From Bermanella sp040371755 (GTDB taxonomy: Bacteria; Pseudomonadota; Gammaproteobacteria; Pseudomonadales; Oceanobacteraceae), in contig NZ_BAABWE010000004.1 of NCBI RefSeq assembly GCF_040371755.1, forward strand, positions 228,518 through 292,517: a stretch of DNA of 64,000 nt, read 5' to 3'. A program made the position numbers and the translations under genes. Of the stretch, positions 1 to 9,743 are shown piece after piece. Below the pieces are notes generated by a model. That model was not told the DNA's origin, did not search any database, and worked only from the letters and a program-made list of their open reading frames with translations. Every line of letters starts with the position of its first letter. Position 1 is the first letter of the stretch.

Positions 1-200
1 AATATTAAACGTACCAATAGCACAAAACTCTCCGCCTAACTTTGCCCTTAGCTTCTTATAAGCCTAGCTGATTTTTTATTGTTTTTATTCTAAGGAATGG
101 CTGATGCCGTCTCGCATTTCTTCTCTGTTGTTGCATGTGAACCTGAACTCATTGTTTGGGGGCGCCAGCTATGAGATTGTGGAGATGCAGGCTAACAAAT
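1..200. other. Intergenic left edge
   Basis: AT-rich sequence before the first minus-strand gene. I see no credible coding frame, RNA gene or clear terminator. A plus-strand frame that starts here and runs to about 541 is antisense to two real genes and has no recognisable protein features. Confidence 0.5.
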
Positions 201-449
201 TTAGAATGACACCGGTTTTTCTACCTCATAGAGTGCGTGTTGAAGATCTTCTAGTTTCTCACTCACTAAAACGCCGGCATCTTGCAGGCCTTTATTATAA
301 AAAAAGCTGCCAATTTCGCTGGAGAAAAAATCAAGTAAAAATTCGGCATCAAATTGACCAATATCTTGGTCAAGGTTGTGCAAAAAGTAACGTTTTATTT
401 TTTCTATGGCATCTTTTTTTTGTTGGGAGTCTAATTTTAATTCGCTCAT
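201..449 (-). CDS. DUF2164 family protein
   Basis: An 82-residue cytoplasmic protein. The pattern of a charged N-terminal helix, then DQDIGQFDAEFLLDFF and IGSFFYNKGLQDA, is typical of the DUF2164 family, whose molecular role is unknown. The length is normal for the family. It lies just downstream of the methyltransferase-like gene on the same strand with a 10-base gap, so co-transcription is likely. Family recognition is from memory of the motif. Confidence 0.75.
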   Translation of the reverse strand: MSELKLDSQQKKDAIEKIKRYFLHNLDQDIGQFDAEFLLDFFSSEIGSFFYNKGLQDAGVLVSEKLEDLQHALYEVEKPVSF

Positions 450-459
450 TTATTTCCTG

Positions 460-921
460 TTATATCCAGCGTCTAACGTGTGTGCAGTACTGTACATATT
501 GCTCGCCAAATTTCTCTTTTAAAAAATGCTCTTCAGGTTGAATTTGGAAGCGGTTAAGATACCCAACGAAAGCAAAACTTAACATGAGATTGATGATATT
601 TCCTTGGGATAAACTCAAGGCTAGCAAACATAAAACCATACCTACATACATAGGGTTCCTACTAATACGATAGAGCCCGGTAATGACTAATGAATTACTT
701 TTATTCGGGGTTCTTGGGTCTACAGTGGTCTTGGCTCGAATAAAACTGACGGCAGCAGGAAAAATAAAGAGAATACCAAGTATTAATAAAAATGTAGCGA
801 ACAGGGCTTGCCCAGAGAATTGAATGTGAACCGCTAAAGATTGATCAATAAGCCACATTAGAGCAGCAATGAAAAACGTTAGGGGTAACGGGGGCAAGAG
901 CAATTCTAGCTTGTTTAACAT
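460..921 (-). CDS. Isoprenylcysteine methyltransferase-like membrane protein
   Basis: A 153-residue integral membrane protein with hydrophobic helices near residues 10-27, 38-60 and 95-120. The C-terminal half has the ICMT/PEMT-type signature: GLYRISRNPMYVGM, followed by a glutamate-rich EEHFLKEKFGEQYVQY segment that in the family helps bind S-adenosylmethionine. Bacterial members methylate lipids or small molecules, and the substrate here cannot be told. The length matches short bacterial members. Confidence 0.75.
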   Translation of the reverse strand: MLNKLELLLPPLPLTFFIAALMWLIDQSLAVHIQFSGQALFATFLLILGILFIFPAAVSFIRAKTTVDPRTPNKSNSLVITGLYRISRNPMYVGMVLCLLALSLSQGNIINLMLSFAFVGYLNRFQIQPEEHFLKEKFGEQYVQYCTHVRRWI

Positions 922-972
922 GTGATACCCCTTAATGTAAGGCTTACTGGAGCCAGTAAGCCTATGAAGAGA

Positions 973-1695
973 CTAGTTTGGTAGTTCGCCATTGTGGTAA
1001 ACGTTTTGAACGTCATCCACGTCATCGAGCATTTCTAAGAATTTCTCAAAAATAGGCAAGTCCGCTTCTGGAAGGGGAGCTGTCTGGTGTGGTACAAATT
1101 GGATTTCTTCCACTTCAAATTCTAAGCCTTCAAAGGCGTTTTGTAGAGCCGTTTTTGTTTTGAAGAACTCAGTTTGTGGAGCAAATACAGTTACCATACC
1201 GTTGTCTAATTCAATGTCGGTTACGTCTACATCGTCCATCATTAATGCTTCTAATACAGCCTCTTCGTCTTCACCTTTAAATACGAAAATAGCACTGTGA
1301 TCAAACATATGAGATGCGGAACCCTGTGCACCAATTTTGCATTTTGCTTTATTGAAGCAAGTGCGTACATCACCAAACGTGCGATTTGGGTTATCGGTTA
1401 GGCATTCTATAATCACCATGGTGCCACCAGGCCCGAAACCTTCATAACGTGCGACATCGTAGTCTTCACCGCCGCCGCCTTTGGCCTTGTCGATGGCTTT
1501 TTCAATTACATGGCTTGGTACTTGGTCTTTTTTAGCTCGATCAATCAAGCTGCGTAGAGAAAGGTTACCGTCGGGGTCGATACCGCCTTTTTTGGCGCTT
1601 ACATAGATTTCACGGCCATATTTACTGTAAACCTTGGTTTTTTGTGCGGCCGTTTTGGCCATAGATTCTTTTCGGTTTTGAAAGGCGCGACCCAT
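973..1695 (-). CDS. YebC/PmpR-family protein (YeeN-like)
   Basis: A 240-residue protein of the YebC/TACO1 family, whose members act as DNA-binding regulators or as translation factors that relieve ribosome stalling. The family core is clear: VIEKAIDKAKGG, YEGFGPGG, the NPNRTFGDVRT segment and an acidic C-terminus ending VYHNGELPN. The N-terminus MGRAFQNRK followed by KVYSKYGREIY resembles E. coli YeeN more than YebC and supports the first ATG. It stands alone on the minus strand. Confidence 0.85.
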   Translation of the reverse strand: MGRAFQNRKESMAKTAAQKTKVYSKYGREIYVSAKKGGIDPDGNLSLRSLIDRAKKDQVPSHVIEKAIDKAKGGGGEDYDVARYEGFGPGGTMVIIECLTDNPNRTFGDVRTCFNKAKCKIGAQGSASHMFDHSAIFVFKGEDEEAVLEALMMDDVDVTDIELDNGMVTVFAPQTEFFKTKTALQNAFEGLEFEVEEIQFVPHQTAPLPEADLPIFEKFLEMLDDVDDVQNVYHNGELPN

Positions 1696-2124
1696 TGTTT
1701 GCTCTCAGTTTGTTTCTAAAGAAGTAAATTCTACCTGTTGCGGGCGACTGATGGAACCATTGTCATATTGTTGTTTTAAATATAATCAGCTTTGCTATGA
1801 GGCTTATACTGTTTGCTGAAAAGCTTAATTTCTAACCTTTTTCCGGTCTAAGTCAGGTTTCTTTGTTGGGCTGACTGTTAAATGAACAGTACAGGGTGCT
1901 AGTATTTTTTACTATTTAATGTATCTAAGGCCGATATACGCCGTTGCTGATACCATGAATCATAAAACTGGTGTTAGATGAAAGAGTATAAATAGCAATA
2001 AAAACCAGAAAACCTGCAATAACCTAAAGCGTTACATGTACGGCTTACAACTTTAATAGTGAGCTTATCTCAGAGAAAATTAGTCCTAAAAATATTAGAC
2101 ACTGGTCAAAAGGGTTCATTTACT
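1696..2124. other. Intergenic region, nothing recognised
   Basis: About 430 bases between the HIT gene and the YebC-like gene. It must contain the YebC-like promoter on the minus strand. I see only a short ACTGTT/AACAGT inverted repeat near 1878 and no credible ORF, RNA gene or strong hairpin. Confidence 0.4.
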
Positions 2125-2496
2125 TTAGCCCGGTGGCCACTGTAGGTTACGGCCGCCAATGACATGATAATGTAAATGAAACACACTCTGGCAAGCATCT
2201 GCGCCGTTATTCACTACTAAGCGAAAGGCTTCGCCGATGCCGGCATCCTCCGCCACTTGATTAGCCACTAAATTTAAATGACCAAGCAGGGTTTTATCTT
2301 CTGATGTTGCGTCACATAGTCGTGGAATAGGTTTTTTAGGAATGATTAGAATATGTATAGGTGCCGCTGGCATAATATCTTTAAAAGCCAGACATAAGTC
2401 GTCTTCATAAACGATATCAGCGGGCACTTCTTTATTAATGATTTTACTAAAAATAGTTTCATCACTGGGTGCAGGCTTTTGCATATTGGGCTCCAT
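2125..2496 (-). CDS. hinT: HIT-family nucleotide hydrolase (HinT-like)
   Basis: A 123-residue histidine-triad protein. The HLHYHV histidine triad near the C-terminus and the DIVYEDDLCLAFKDI and PAAPIHILIIPKKPI segments are diagnostic of HinT-type purine nucleoside phosphoramidases. The length is normal. Its ATG follows the stop codon of the upstream membrane gene with no gap, so the two are almost certainly translationally coupled. Confidence 0.88.
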   Translation of the reverse strand: MEPNMQKPAPSDETIFSKIINKEVPADIVYEDDLCLAFKDIMPAAPIHILIIPKKPIPRLCDATSEDKTLLGHLNLVANQVAEDAGIGEAFRLVVNNGADACQSVFHLHYHVIGGRNLQWPPG

Positions 2497-3291
2497 TTAT
2501 GATTGAGCTTTAGAAAGCTTGTCGCGCAAACTAGCTATATCTTTTAATCGATTAAACCAAAATGGCGCACCAAGGGAAATTAAAATGCTGCTAAAGATGA
2601 TCCCTAACCAATTTGTTAAACTCGCAACGCTTATTGAAAGATAATATGTTACCCATTCATTTGGTGTAATTTTAAAGTTTAACGCTTGCAAGGAATCTTG
2701 CAGATTTTCTAAATTAGCTTGTTCAATGTTAAGGGGATCTTCTAACTGCTTTGAGGCGTTTATTGCTTGGTGGCGTAATAAGCTATCTTCATTTAATTGT
2801 TGTAGTAGTGAAAAACAATTTAGTTGAAATACAAAACAGATTACAAACGCCATAACGATACTAATTTGATGCATCCATTGTTTAAAGCGTTGGCTCATTA
2901 CTTCTTCAATAATTGAAAAATGTTTAATTACGTTTTGTTTTAGTTGCTCTTTCTGGTCAATACTCATCTCTGGAGTATCATTGATTGTATCAATTAATTG
3001 TTTTTGGTTGATGCTGGTTACCTTAATTTTATTACTAGAAAAATTAATTGGTAAGGCGGTTGAATGAAGCTCAGATGATGCATGCCTCTCAATTTGCGCC
3101 ATTATTTTTTTAGCCGCATCATGCTCAATGGTGTTTAGGTTTTCTAGAAAGTGAAGGATGACTGATTTAAAGTTTTTAAAGCGTAAATCGAATGCGGCCT
3201 GTGCTCCCTGTACTAAAGCGGTAACCAATAGACTAAACAGCAGCATGATAGCTACAAAGCCAGTTAAAATACCAAGTATATCCATTAGCAT
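2497..3291 (-). CDS. Uncharacterised membrane protein
   Basis: A 264-residue protein I do not recognise. It has a hydrophobic helix near residues 5-27, a largely polar and helical stretch to about 140, a second membrane helix near 143-160, another charged segment, and a third helix near 215-243. A ribosome-binding site AAGGAT lies 8 bases before the ATG. It is directly followed by the HIT gene. The periplasmic or cytoplasmic loops carry no catalytic motif I can name. Confidence 0.6.
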   Translation of the reverse strand: MLMDILGILTGFVAIMLLFSLLVTALVQGAQAAFDLRFKNFKSVILHFLENLNTIEHDAAKKIMAQIERHASSELHSTALPINFSSNKIKVTSINQKQLIDTINDTPEMSIDQKEQLKQNVIKHFSIIEEVMSQRFKQWMHQISIVMAFVICFVFQLNCFSLLQQLNEDSLLRHQAINASKQLEDPLNIEQANLENLQDSLQALNFKITPNEWVTYYLSISVASLTNWLGIIFSSILISLGAPFWFNRLKDIASLRDKLSKAQS

Positions 3292-3349
3292 AATAAGATC
3301 CTTTTTATTTTTTTAGTATTATGCCTAATTGGCTTTTAATGTGTAGGTT

Positions 3350-4177
3350 TTATTTTAAATTCTCAAGGGGTGGCGCATTGTTAGTAAATACACTGCCAAT
3401 AAACAGTTGTTTTTCTTGAAGGGCTTCAATAATTCTTTCTGCAATGTCTGTGGCCATGGCTTTTTCTAAACGCACATCTAATACATAGGCTTTTACTTTT
3501 AAGTGGTAATAAAAGTCACGTTCAAAAACAGGAAAAACGGTAGCAGAAATAGGCTTCTTTAAATAGACATAGTAACTGCATTTAGCCGCGTTCAACGCTA
3601 TGCTTTTTAATTGGGAAACTGGAATACTTACTGGTAAGTGCAAGTCAATAGCCACCATTTCGTTAAGTTCACCGTTATTCGCGTTACTGATGGGCATTTT
3701 TAAAATATCAGCATTAGGTACGGTAATAACATTATCATCAAATGTATGAAGTTTAGTTGTACTTAAGTCCAAACTAATCACCTCGCCATAGTGTTCGCCA
3801 ACTTGAATCATATCGCCAATTTTGAAACGTGGAGAGATGGCCATCATTACCCCAGCCACAAGATTACGAATGGCATCTTGTGAAGCTAAGCCTAATGCCA
3901 AACCTAGTGAGCCTAGAGACGCATAAATTACGGACTGTGGAGGATGAATAATACCTAAAACAATATATAGAATGGAAATTAGCCAAAGAGCTACTCGTAT
4001 TACTGGGTATGTTTGTGACAGTTGTATTCTATATTTTGGGTTGTAATTAACTAACGAGTCAATTAGCCAACGGATTCCAAATAACATTAGCCATGTGGCT
4101 AGTATGGTTAATGCAATGGATAGTAGTGTTGCATAAGAAAATAAATTGAAAAACTGCTCAAATATATTGATATCCAT
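3350..4177 (-). CDS. Small-conductance mechanosensitive channel (MscS family)
   Basis: A 275-residue inner-membrane protein. It has hydrophobic helices near residues 14-38 and 58-80, then the glycine/alanine-rich pore helix with GSLGLALGLASQDAIRN. This leads into the MscS beta domain (FKIGDMIQVGEHYGEV, then TVPNADILKMPISN). The length is close to E. coli MscS (286). It is transcribed just after an ATPase-like gene with a 7-base gap, an arrangement that suggests the ATPase domain senses or modulates the channel (inference). Confidence 0.85.
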   Translation of the reverse strand: MDINIFEQFFNLFSYATLLSIALTILATWLMLFGIRWLIDSLVNYNPKYRIQLSQTYPVIRVALWLISILYIVLGIIHPPQSVIYASLGSLGLALGLASQDAIRNLVAGVMMAISPRFKIGDMIQVGEHYGEVISLDLSTTKLHTFDDNVITVPNADILKMPISNANNGELNEMVAIDLHLPVSIPVSQLKSIALNAAKCSYYVYLKKPISATVFPVFERDFYYHLKVKAYVLDVRLEKAMATDIAERIIEALQEKQLFIGSVFTNNAPPLENLK

Positions 4178-4184
4178 GGGGCAC

Positions 4185-5363
4185 CTAGTACAAATAATTC
4201 ATGGAAATAAGATAACGTATTACCACTGCACAGATTATTAGTTTCATCTGATAAACAGGGTTTACAGCATTGTCTTCCGTGATATCTAAAATACCCAAAA
4301 CTCTTAGGTGCTCAAGTATCATTTTACTTTCGTTGTGAGACATACGGAAAATTTTGGCGTGTTCTCGAACCGCTAACTGGCCATGTGTACTGATTTCTGC
4401 CAAGGTGAATAATTCTGATTGTGTCAGTTTTTTCAACGGAGTGGTGTCTATTTCTCCTGGCTTCATTAAAAAGATACTTTGCGGTTTAGTACCATGGGTC
4501 AGATGGTTTAAACAATAAAATAGTCCAAGCTCAACACAACCTTTACTGCGCTTGGCAATGTTATGCAGCGGACCTTTTTCTTTATGAAGTTTATCAGTGG
4601 GAATGTCGTTGATGATATTGAAGCCAGCATATGAAAACCTATTAATGAGTAATTCACGCATTTGGCTTTCACTAAAATTTGATACATGTTGCTGGTGTGA
4701 GATCAAATTTTCAAAAGAATATCCATAACATAATCTACGCCAAGCTTGATCTTCTGCGGCTAACAACCAAAAGTGATGCCCTCTACTGGCTAAAATAACA
4801 GCGCTAAAGCAGTCAATAACCGCCTGTGCAGCGAGCGTGCGTTGGACCAGTAAATGTAAGTTGTCGATAGCAATGACCATGGGCGGTAACTGGTTCACTA
4901 GATCAATGAAATCGTCCAGTTTGTAATCTTGATTCTCAATTCCTAAGGCTTTAGCTATCGTATTGATAACCTCTTGTTCATTAGAGAGGCGTTTATTTAA
5001 AGGAAGTAATTTATAAGGCTTTTCTTTTTGTTTTAGGTCATTTACAAAAACATTTAGTAAGGTTGATAATCCCGTCCCTTTTTCACCATAGATTGCACAA
5101 CTTACATTGCGACCGTTTTCCCATAGTTGATAACTATTGTGCAAAAATTTTAAATCTTTTCGTTCAATGATTCGGGCATCTAGACCACCCAGAGGGCCAT
5201 CGTAGAAAGCACTTTTCAACCCAGCATCAAGGGAATGATAAAAATCAGATTGATAAAATAAGCTTACTTGATCAAGGGGAACGGTTTGATCTTCTTTTGT
5301 AGAGAACCAATCTTTGGTCAGATGCTGCCATTGATCACTGAGCCAGTTTTTTGTATTTGGCAT
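4185..5363 (-). CDS. AAA/STAND-like ATPase with degenerate Walker A, partner of MscS
   Basis: A 392-residue soluble protein with a P-loop fold. The Walker A position reads GEKGTGLST (residues 93-101): the normally invariant lysine is Leu99, encoded TTA. A Walker B-like strand MVIAIDNLH follows near residue 150. Residues 200-300 look like an AAA lid (MRELLINRFSYAGF), and the C-terminal part near 315-370 resembles a winged helix. It is the first gene of a two-gene unit with the MscS channel. A loss of ATP hydrolysis or binding is plausible, and the function is unknown. Confidence 0.65.
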   Translation of the reverse strand: MPNTKNWLSDQWQHLTKDWFSTKEDQTVPLDQVSLFYQSDFYHSLDAGLKSAFYDGPLGGLDARIIERKDLKFLHNSYQLWENGRNVSCAIYGEKGTGLSTLLNVFVNDLKQKEKPYKLLPLNKRLSNEQEVINTIAKALGIENQDYKLDDFIDLVNQLPPMVIAIDNLHLLVQRTLAAQAVIDCFSAVILASRGHHFWLLAAEDQAWRRLCYGYSFENLISHQQHVSNFSESQMRELLINRFSYAGFNIINDIPTDKLHKEKGPLHNIAKRSKGCVELGLFYCLNHLTHGTKPQSIFLMKPGEIDTTPLKKLTQSELFTLAEISTHGQLAVREHAKIFRMSHNESKMILEHLRVLGILDITEDNAVNPVYQMKLIICAVVIRYLISMNYLY

Positions 5364-5560
5364 ATTAATAATGTCCTGATGATAATTTGAGTATGCCAGT
5401 GAAGAGGCCTAGATGTCATTACCTCAAATAAAAATGTGGTGTATGCCTATTACTGGTTTTGCATTACTGGCTCAATGATAGGTTTATTTAAGTGAAAGGG
5501 GTTGGTTGTGAATTAGAATTACTTCTTGTGATTTTGCTAGGCTATTGATTTTTGGGCAAT

Positions 5561-5590
5561 AAAAAATCCCGAGCATGCCTGCACGGGATT
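5561..5590 (-). terminator. Rho-independent terminator of ilvE
   Basis: On the minus strand a 7-bp stem AATCCCG/CGGGATT (5565-5571 with 5584-5590) with a 12-base loop is followed by TTTTTT. It lies 26 bases past the ilvE stop codon. Confidence 0.8.
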
Positions 5591-5616
5591 CTAAAAATAA
5601 AGCGATGCTGTGTTAG

Positions 5617-6612
5617 TTAGATTTTTGTCAACCAACCAAACTTGTCTTCCGCTTTACCCCATTGAATATCATTCAATGCTTGGCGCAGTTTTAATGTGGT
5701 TTCACCAGCGTCACCAGAGCCTACGGTAATTTCTTCGTCGTTATGGATTAACGTGCCCACAGGGGTAAGAACCGCAGCAGTACCAGAAAGTGCTGCTTCA
5801 GTGCCTGGCTTTTGTGCTCGCTCAATTAATTCGCTCACAGTGAAATTACGTTCGGTTACGGTCATGCCCATATCGCGAGCAATGGTCAGAATCGAATCGC
5901 GAGTAATACCGTGTAAGAAGGAGCTGTCCAACCCTTTAGTGATGATTTCGTTACCATCAATTAATATAAAGTTAGCGGCACCGGTTTCTTGTACGTCACC
6001 ATTCGGGCAAAACAGCACTTGGTCTGCGTTGCTTTCTTTACGGGCGCGTGCAATCGGGCCAAGTGCGCTGGCATAGTTGCCGCCGCTTTTAATCATTCCC
6101 ATGTGGGCTGCGCAACGAGCACCGTTTTCTTCTAGTAATAGACGCAGTGGTTTCACGCCTCCTGCAAAGTAATCTCCAACTGGCGAAAGCAGTACATATA
6201 AAAGTGAGGTCTCAGATGAAACCGCCGCTTTGCCGATGCTAGCTTCATTGCCAATATGTGTTGGGCGAATGTACATAGAACCCGGTGGGTTAGGTACTTC
6301 GTCAGCATACATTTCAACAATTTGCGTGATCATGCTACTAAGTTGTGCTTTGTCGATGGCTGGTAAAAACAGTAGGTCAGTACTTTGAGCCATGCGCTCA
6401 ATGTTAGCATCCATACGGAAAATATTGACGCTACCGTCTTGGTGTTTGAATGCTTTTAAGCCTTCAAAACACGTGCTTGAATAATGCAAGACGTGGGCAC
6501 CGGGGTGCATCTCCAACTTATCAGAAGGAACAATGCTAGAAGATGTCCATGAATTGTTTTCAAAGGTTGCCAATGCCATTTTAGGCATGAAAACGGTTCC
6601 GAATGCGGCCAT
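5617..6612 (-). CDS. ilvE: Branched-chain amino acid aminotransferase
   Basis: A 331-residue PLP enzyme of fold type IV that interconverts leucine, isoleucine and valine with their 2-oxo acids. Visible signatures are HYSSTCFEGLKAF, the Lys-bearing MIKSGGNYASAL (PLP lysine), and VQETGAANFILI with SFLHGITRDSIL. The length fits the longer BCAT subgroup. It follows glnE on the same strand after 72 bases. The glnE-ilvE pairing is also seen in Pseudomonas (recalled). A terminator follows it. Confidence 0.93.
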   Translation of the reverse strand: MAAFGTVFMPKMALATFENNSWTSSSIVPSDKLEMHPGAHVLHYSSTCFEGLKAFKHQDGSVNIFRMDANIERMAQSTDLLFLPAIDKAQLSSMITQIVEMYADEVPNPPGSMYIRPTHIGNEASIGKAAVSSETSLLYVLLSPVGDYFAGGVKPLRLLLEENGARCAAHMGMIKSGGNYASALGPIARARKESNADQVLFCPNGDVQETGAANFILIDGNEIITKGLDSSFLHGITRDSILTIARDMGMTVTERNFTVSELIERAQKPGTEAALSGTAAVLTPVGTLIHNDEEITVGSGDAGETTLKLRQALNDIQWGKAEDKFGWLTKI

Positions 6613-6684
6613 TACTTATTCCTAACTATTCACTGAACGCCTTACAGCGTTCAATATTACTATTCTTTGATGCACATAGTAGGC

Positions 6685-9570
6685 TTAGTTAATCGGGCCT
6701 GTGTGCATAATTTTTTGCCAAAGTGTTTTAACCGTGTCGATGTGGGGGATTAACCCAGCTTGGTCGAGCTCATGGGGGTCTAACAGTAACTTTTGGTTCT
6801 GTAAGGCCCGACGGTGTGCCATTGAGCGATAGGCGATATAGGCCTGTTTGAGGGCTTCACTTTGCTTAGGGTCGATGACGTTTTTTGACGCTAAGGTTTC
6901 CAGTAGACGAATGTTATCAGTCCAAGACAGCAAATCTGAGTATTGCTCACAGTAAGCCAGTACGAAGTACTGTACCATGAATTCGATATCCACTATGCCG
7001 CCCGCATCCTGCTTTAACTGGAATTGGGTTTTGCCCACACTTTGAGAGCCTAGATTATCGCGCATTTTATCGCGCATTTCTCGTACTTCTTGCTGTAGTT
7101 TCTGAGGATTTCGTTGTTTTGTGAGGATTTCCCCTCGGATATGGGTGTATTTCTTGGCTACTTGCTCATCACCGGTTATAACGCGAGCACGAATTAAGGC
7201 TTGGTGTTCCCATGTCCAAGCTTCGTCTTGCTGATATTTCTCGAAGGCGTTTAATGAGGCGACGATCATACCGCTGGCTCCACTGGGGCGCAGACGCATG
7301 TCGGCTTCGTACAATTGTCCTGCGCGAGTAGTCGTGTTTAATATATGAATAAGGCGCTGCCCCATGCGGGTGTAAAACACGCCGTTCTCAAGTTCTCGCT
7401 CGCCTTTTGTGTACTTGTTTGGGGTGCCGTTGTGCAGGAAAACCATGTCGAGGTCTGAGCCGTAACTTAACTCGATACCGCCTAATTTACCGTAACCTAA
7501 AATTAAAAATTCAGGGGTAGTGACGGCTTCGTTTTGAGTGTTACTTGGATAGCCGTATTTATCCACCATTTGCTCCCATGCAAGCCACAGGGCTTTTTCT
7601 AAAATTGTTTCGGCAAGCCACGTTAGGTGATCACTTACTTTCATTAAGGGTAGTACGCCAGTTATATCACTGGCGGCGATTTGCAGCTTATGGGCACTGG
7701 CATAGTGCCTTAAGGTGTCCATTTGTTCTTCTAAATCTTGTGGCTCTATGCGTAATAGCCTTTGCTCAAGGTCAGCTTTTAAGGTGGCTTTATCGCTAGG
7801 GTTATAAAGGTGGGCTGGATGCAAAAGCTCATCTAATAAAATGGGGGATTGGGTAATGCTTTTGGCAATCCACGGACTGGCTTCACATAAGCGCACTAGC
7901 TGTTGTAAGGCGTTAGGGTTTTCACTTAGTAATACTAGGTATGCTGTGCGTCGTAGAATTGCCTCAATAAGTGGAACCAGTCGCTCTAGGGTTTGTTGAG
8001 GATGCTGGCTTTCCCATAAGGCTTTAAGTAAAAGGGGCATTGCTTTATCTAGCCGCTGTTTACCAATGGCTTGCATTTTATGCTCAGCCAAGTTTCTTAG
8101 GTTTTCTAAGGTGGCTTGCAATTGCGCGGTATTGAGTGGGTCGTCGCCCAAGTCATCTTCTGGGCTTTGAAACCAAATATGTCGCCAGCTTTCTAGATCG
8201 GTCTGCTGGTTAGTTTCTTCTTCCTCAGCCACAATGTGTTCAAAGTGCAGCATGACTTTTTCACGCTGGGTATCAAGTTTGATTAAAAAACTCGACCAGT
8301 CAGTAAAGCCCATGTAACAAGCAATACGAGCTTGATTTAATTCATCCATGGGAAGGGTTTGGCTTTGCTCATCGTTTAAGCCCTGAATGGCGTGTTCGGT
8401 CTCTCTTAAAAAGTGATAGGCGGCTAGTAGATCTTGTACCGCTTGAAAAGGCAGGTATTCGTTTGCCTCAAGGAATTGAAACACTTTAAAAATATTAGGT
8501 TGCTGTAGTTCGGATTCTTGTCCGCCACGAATTAATTGAAATGCCTGAGCAATAAATTCTATTTCACGAATCCCGCCACTGCCTAGTTTCACATTATTGC
8601 CTAGGTTGCGACGAACGGTTTCTTGGCGAATGCGTGACTTCATGTCTCGTAAGGATTCAAATGCGCTAAAATCCACATATTTACGATAACTAAATGGACG
8701 CAATATCTGCATGAGTTCATTAATATGATGGGCTTCCCCTGTCACAGCGCGCGCTTTGATCATGGCGTAGCGTTCCCAGTCGCGGCCTTGATCATGGTAG
8801 TAGTTTTCAATGGAGTTAAGGTTCATAACAAGGGGGCCAGACTGACCATAAGGGCGTAAGCGCATATCAACACGATATACAAACCCGTCTGCGGTAACTT
8901 TATCTAGGCTTTGAATTAATGCTTGTCCGAGCTTGGTAAAATATTCTTGATTAGAAATACTTTTTTGCCCGTCTATTGCTTGAGTCTCACCGTTTTCTGC
9001 AAATACAAAAATTAAATCGATATCGCTTGATAGGTTAAGCTCCCCCGCGCCTTGTTTACCCATGGCAATAACAATCAACGACTGAGGCTCTTTTGATTTT
9101 TTAGCTACGGGCTGGCCGTATCGAGCTTGTAATCGTTCATTTAGCCATTCAACCGTACAGCGAATGCACATATCAGCTAGCTGGGTTAATTCAAATAGCA
9201 TGCTTGGCAGACTACTTAAGCGGTTGATATCACGGTGAATTAAGCGCATTTGGTGTAAACGACGAAATTCTCTTAATGTTTTGTACAGTTGGTTGTCGTC
9301 TGTACATTGATTTAATAATTGCTGTAACTGTTTTTCAATTTCGCAGCAGTCAAGTGGCTCAGTTAGAAACTTATTGTTAAACAACTGGCTAGCAATATCA
9401 GGGAAGTGATTAAAACTGGTAAACACATAATCACTTAACGTGAGGGTTTTAAGTACAGAGTTATTTTCAAGGCTTGGATTAAGCTCTGGGTGTTTAGAGA
9501 CCAATTGTGAAAAGATGCTTTGACGTTTAGTGGAAAAGTCATTTAACGAAGCAGGTAAGTCTGACCACAT
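6685..9570 (-). CDS. glnE: Bifunctional glutamine synthetase adenylyltransferase/deadenylase
   Basis: A 961-residue cytoplasmic enzyme that adds AMP to, and removes it from, glutamine synthetase in response to PII. Two nucleotidyltransferase domains are visible: the N-terminal deadenylase site with SSDIDLIFVF, and the C-terminal adenylylase site with YGSDLDMVFLH, each followed by RVDMRLRPYGQSGP- or EADMRLRPSGASG-type motifs. The length matches E. coli GlnE (about 946). It starts divergently from the potassium channel gene and precedes ilvE. Confidence 0.95.
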   Translation of the reverse strand: MWSDLPASLNDFSTKRQSIFSQLVSKHPELNPSLENNSVLKTLTLSDYVFTSFNHFPDIASQLFNNKFLTEPLDCCEIEKQLQQLLNQCTDDNQLYKTLREFRRLHQMRLIHRDINRLSSLPSMLFELTQLADMCIRCTVEWLNERLQARYGQPVAKKSKEPQSLIVIAMGKQGAGELNLSSDIDLIFVFAENGETQAIDGQKSISNQEYFTKLGQALIQSLDKVTADGFVYRVDMRLRPYGQSGPLVMNLNSIENYYHDQGRDWERYAMIKARAVTGEAHHINELMQILRPFSYRKYVDFSAFESLRDMKSRIRQETVRRNLGNNVKLGSGGIREIEFIAQAFQLIRGGQESELQQPNIFKVFQFLEANEYLPFQAVQDLLAAYHFLRETEHAIQGLNDEQSQTLPMDELNQARIACYMGFTDWSSFLIKLDTQREKVMLHFEHIVAEEEETNQQTDLESWRHIWFQSPEDDLGDDPLNTAQLQATLENLRNLAEHKMQAIGKQRLDKAMPLLLKALWESQHPQQTLERLVPLIEAILRRTAYLVLLSENPNALQQLVRLCEASPWIAKSITQSPILLDELLHPAHLYNPSDKATLKADLEQRLLRIEPQDLEEQMDTLRHYASAHKLQIAASDITGVLPLMKVSDHLTWLAETILEKALWLAWEQMVDKYGYPSNTQNEAVTTPEFLILGYGKLGGIELSYGSDLDMVFLHNGTPNKYTKGERELENGVFYTRMGQRLIHILNTTTRAGQLYEADMRLRPSGASGMIVASLNAFEKYQQDEAWTWEHQALIRARVITGDEQVAKKYTHIRGEILTKQRNPQKLQQEVREMRDKMRDNLGSQSVGKTQFQLKQDAGGIVDIEFMVQYFVLAYCEQYSDLLSWTDNIRLLETLASKNVIDPKQSEALKQAYIAYRSMAHRRALQNQKLLLDPHELDQAGLIPHIDTVKTLWQKIMHTGPIN

Positions 9571-9743
9571 GGTATTTCCTTAACTCACTTAGGCAGGGCG
9601 TAGATAGCTATAATTGTAGCCTGAAACTGAATAGCCGTCTTGGGCTTTACGTGTTTAACTTGATATGCTTTTGATGGCAGTTAGGCTTGAGTTTCGCTTG
9701 AAAAGTATGCCATAGTAGTCACGTCCTCCAATCAGTTTTTTCT

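Noticed and set aside
104..541. A 145-codon plus-strand ORF
   Set aside because: It is antisense to the DUF2164 and methyltransferase-like genes, with unlikely composition and no ribosome-binding site or family pattern.
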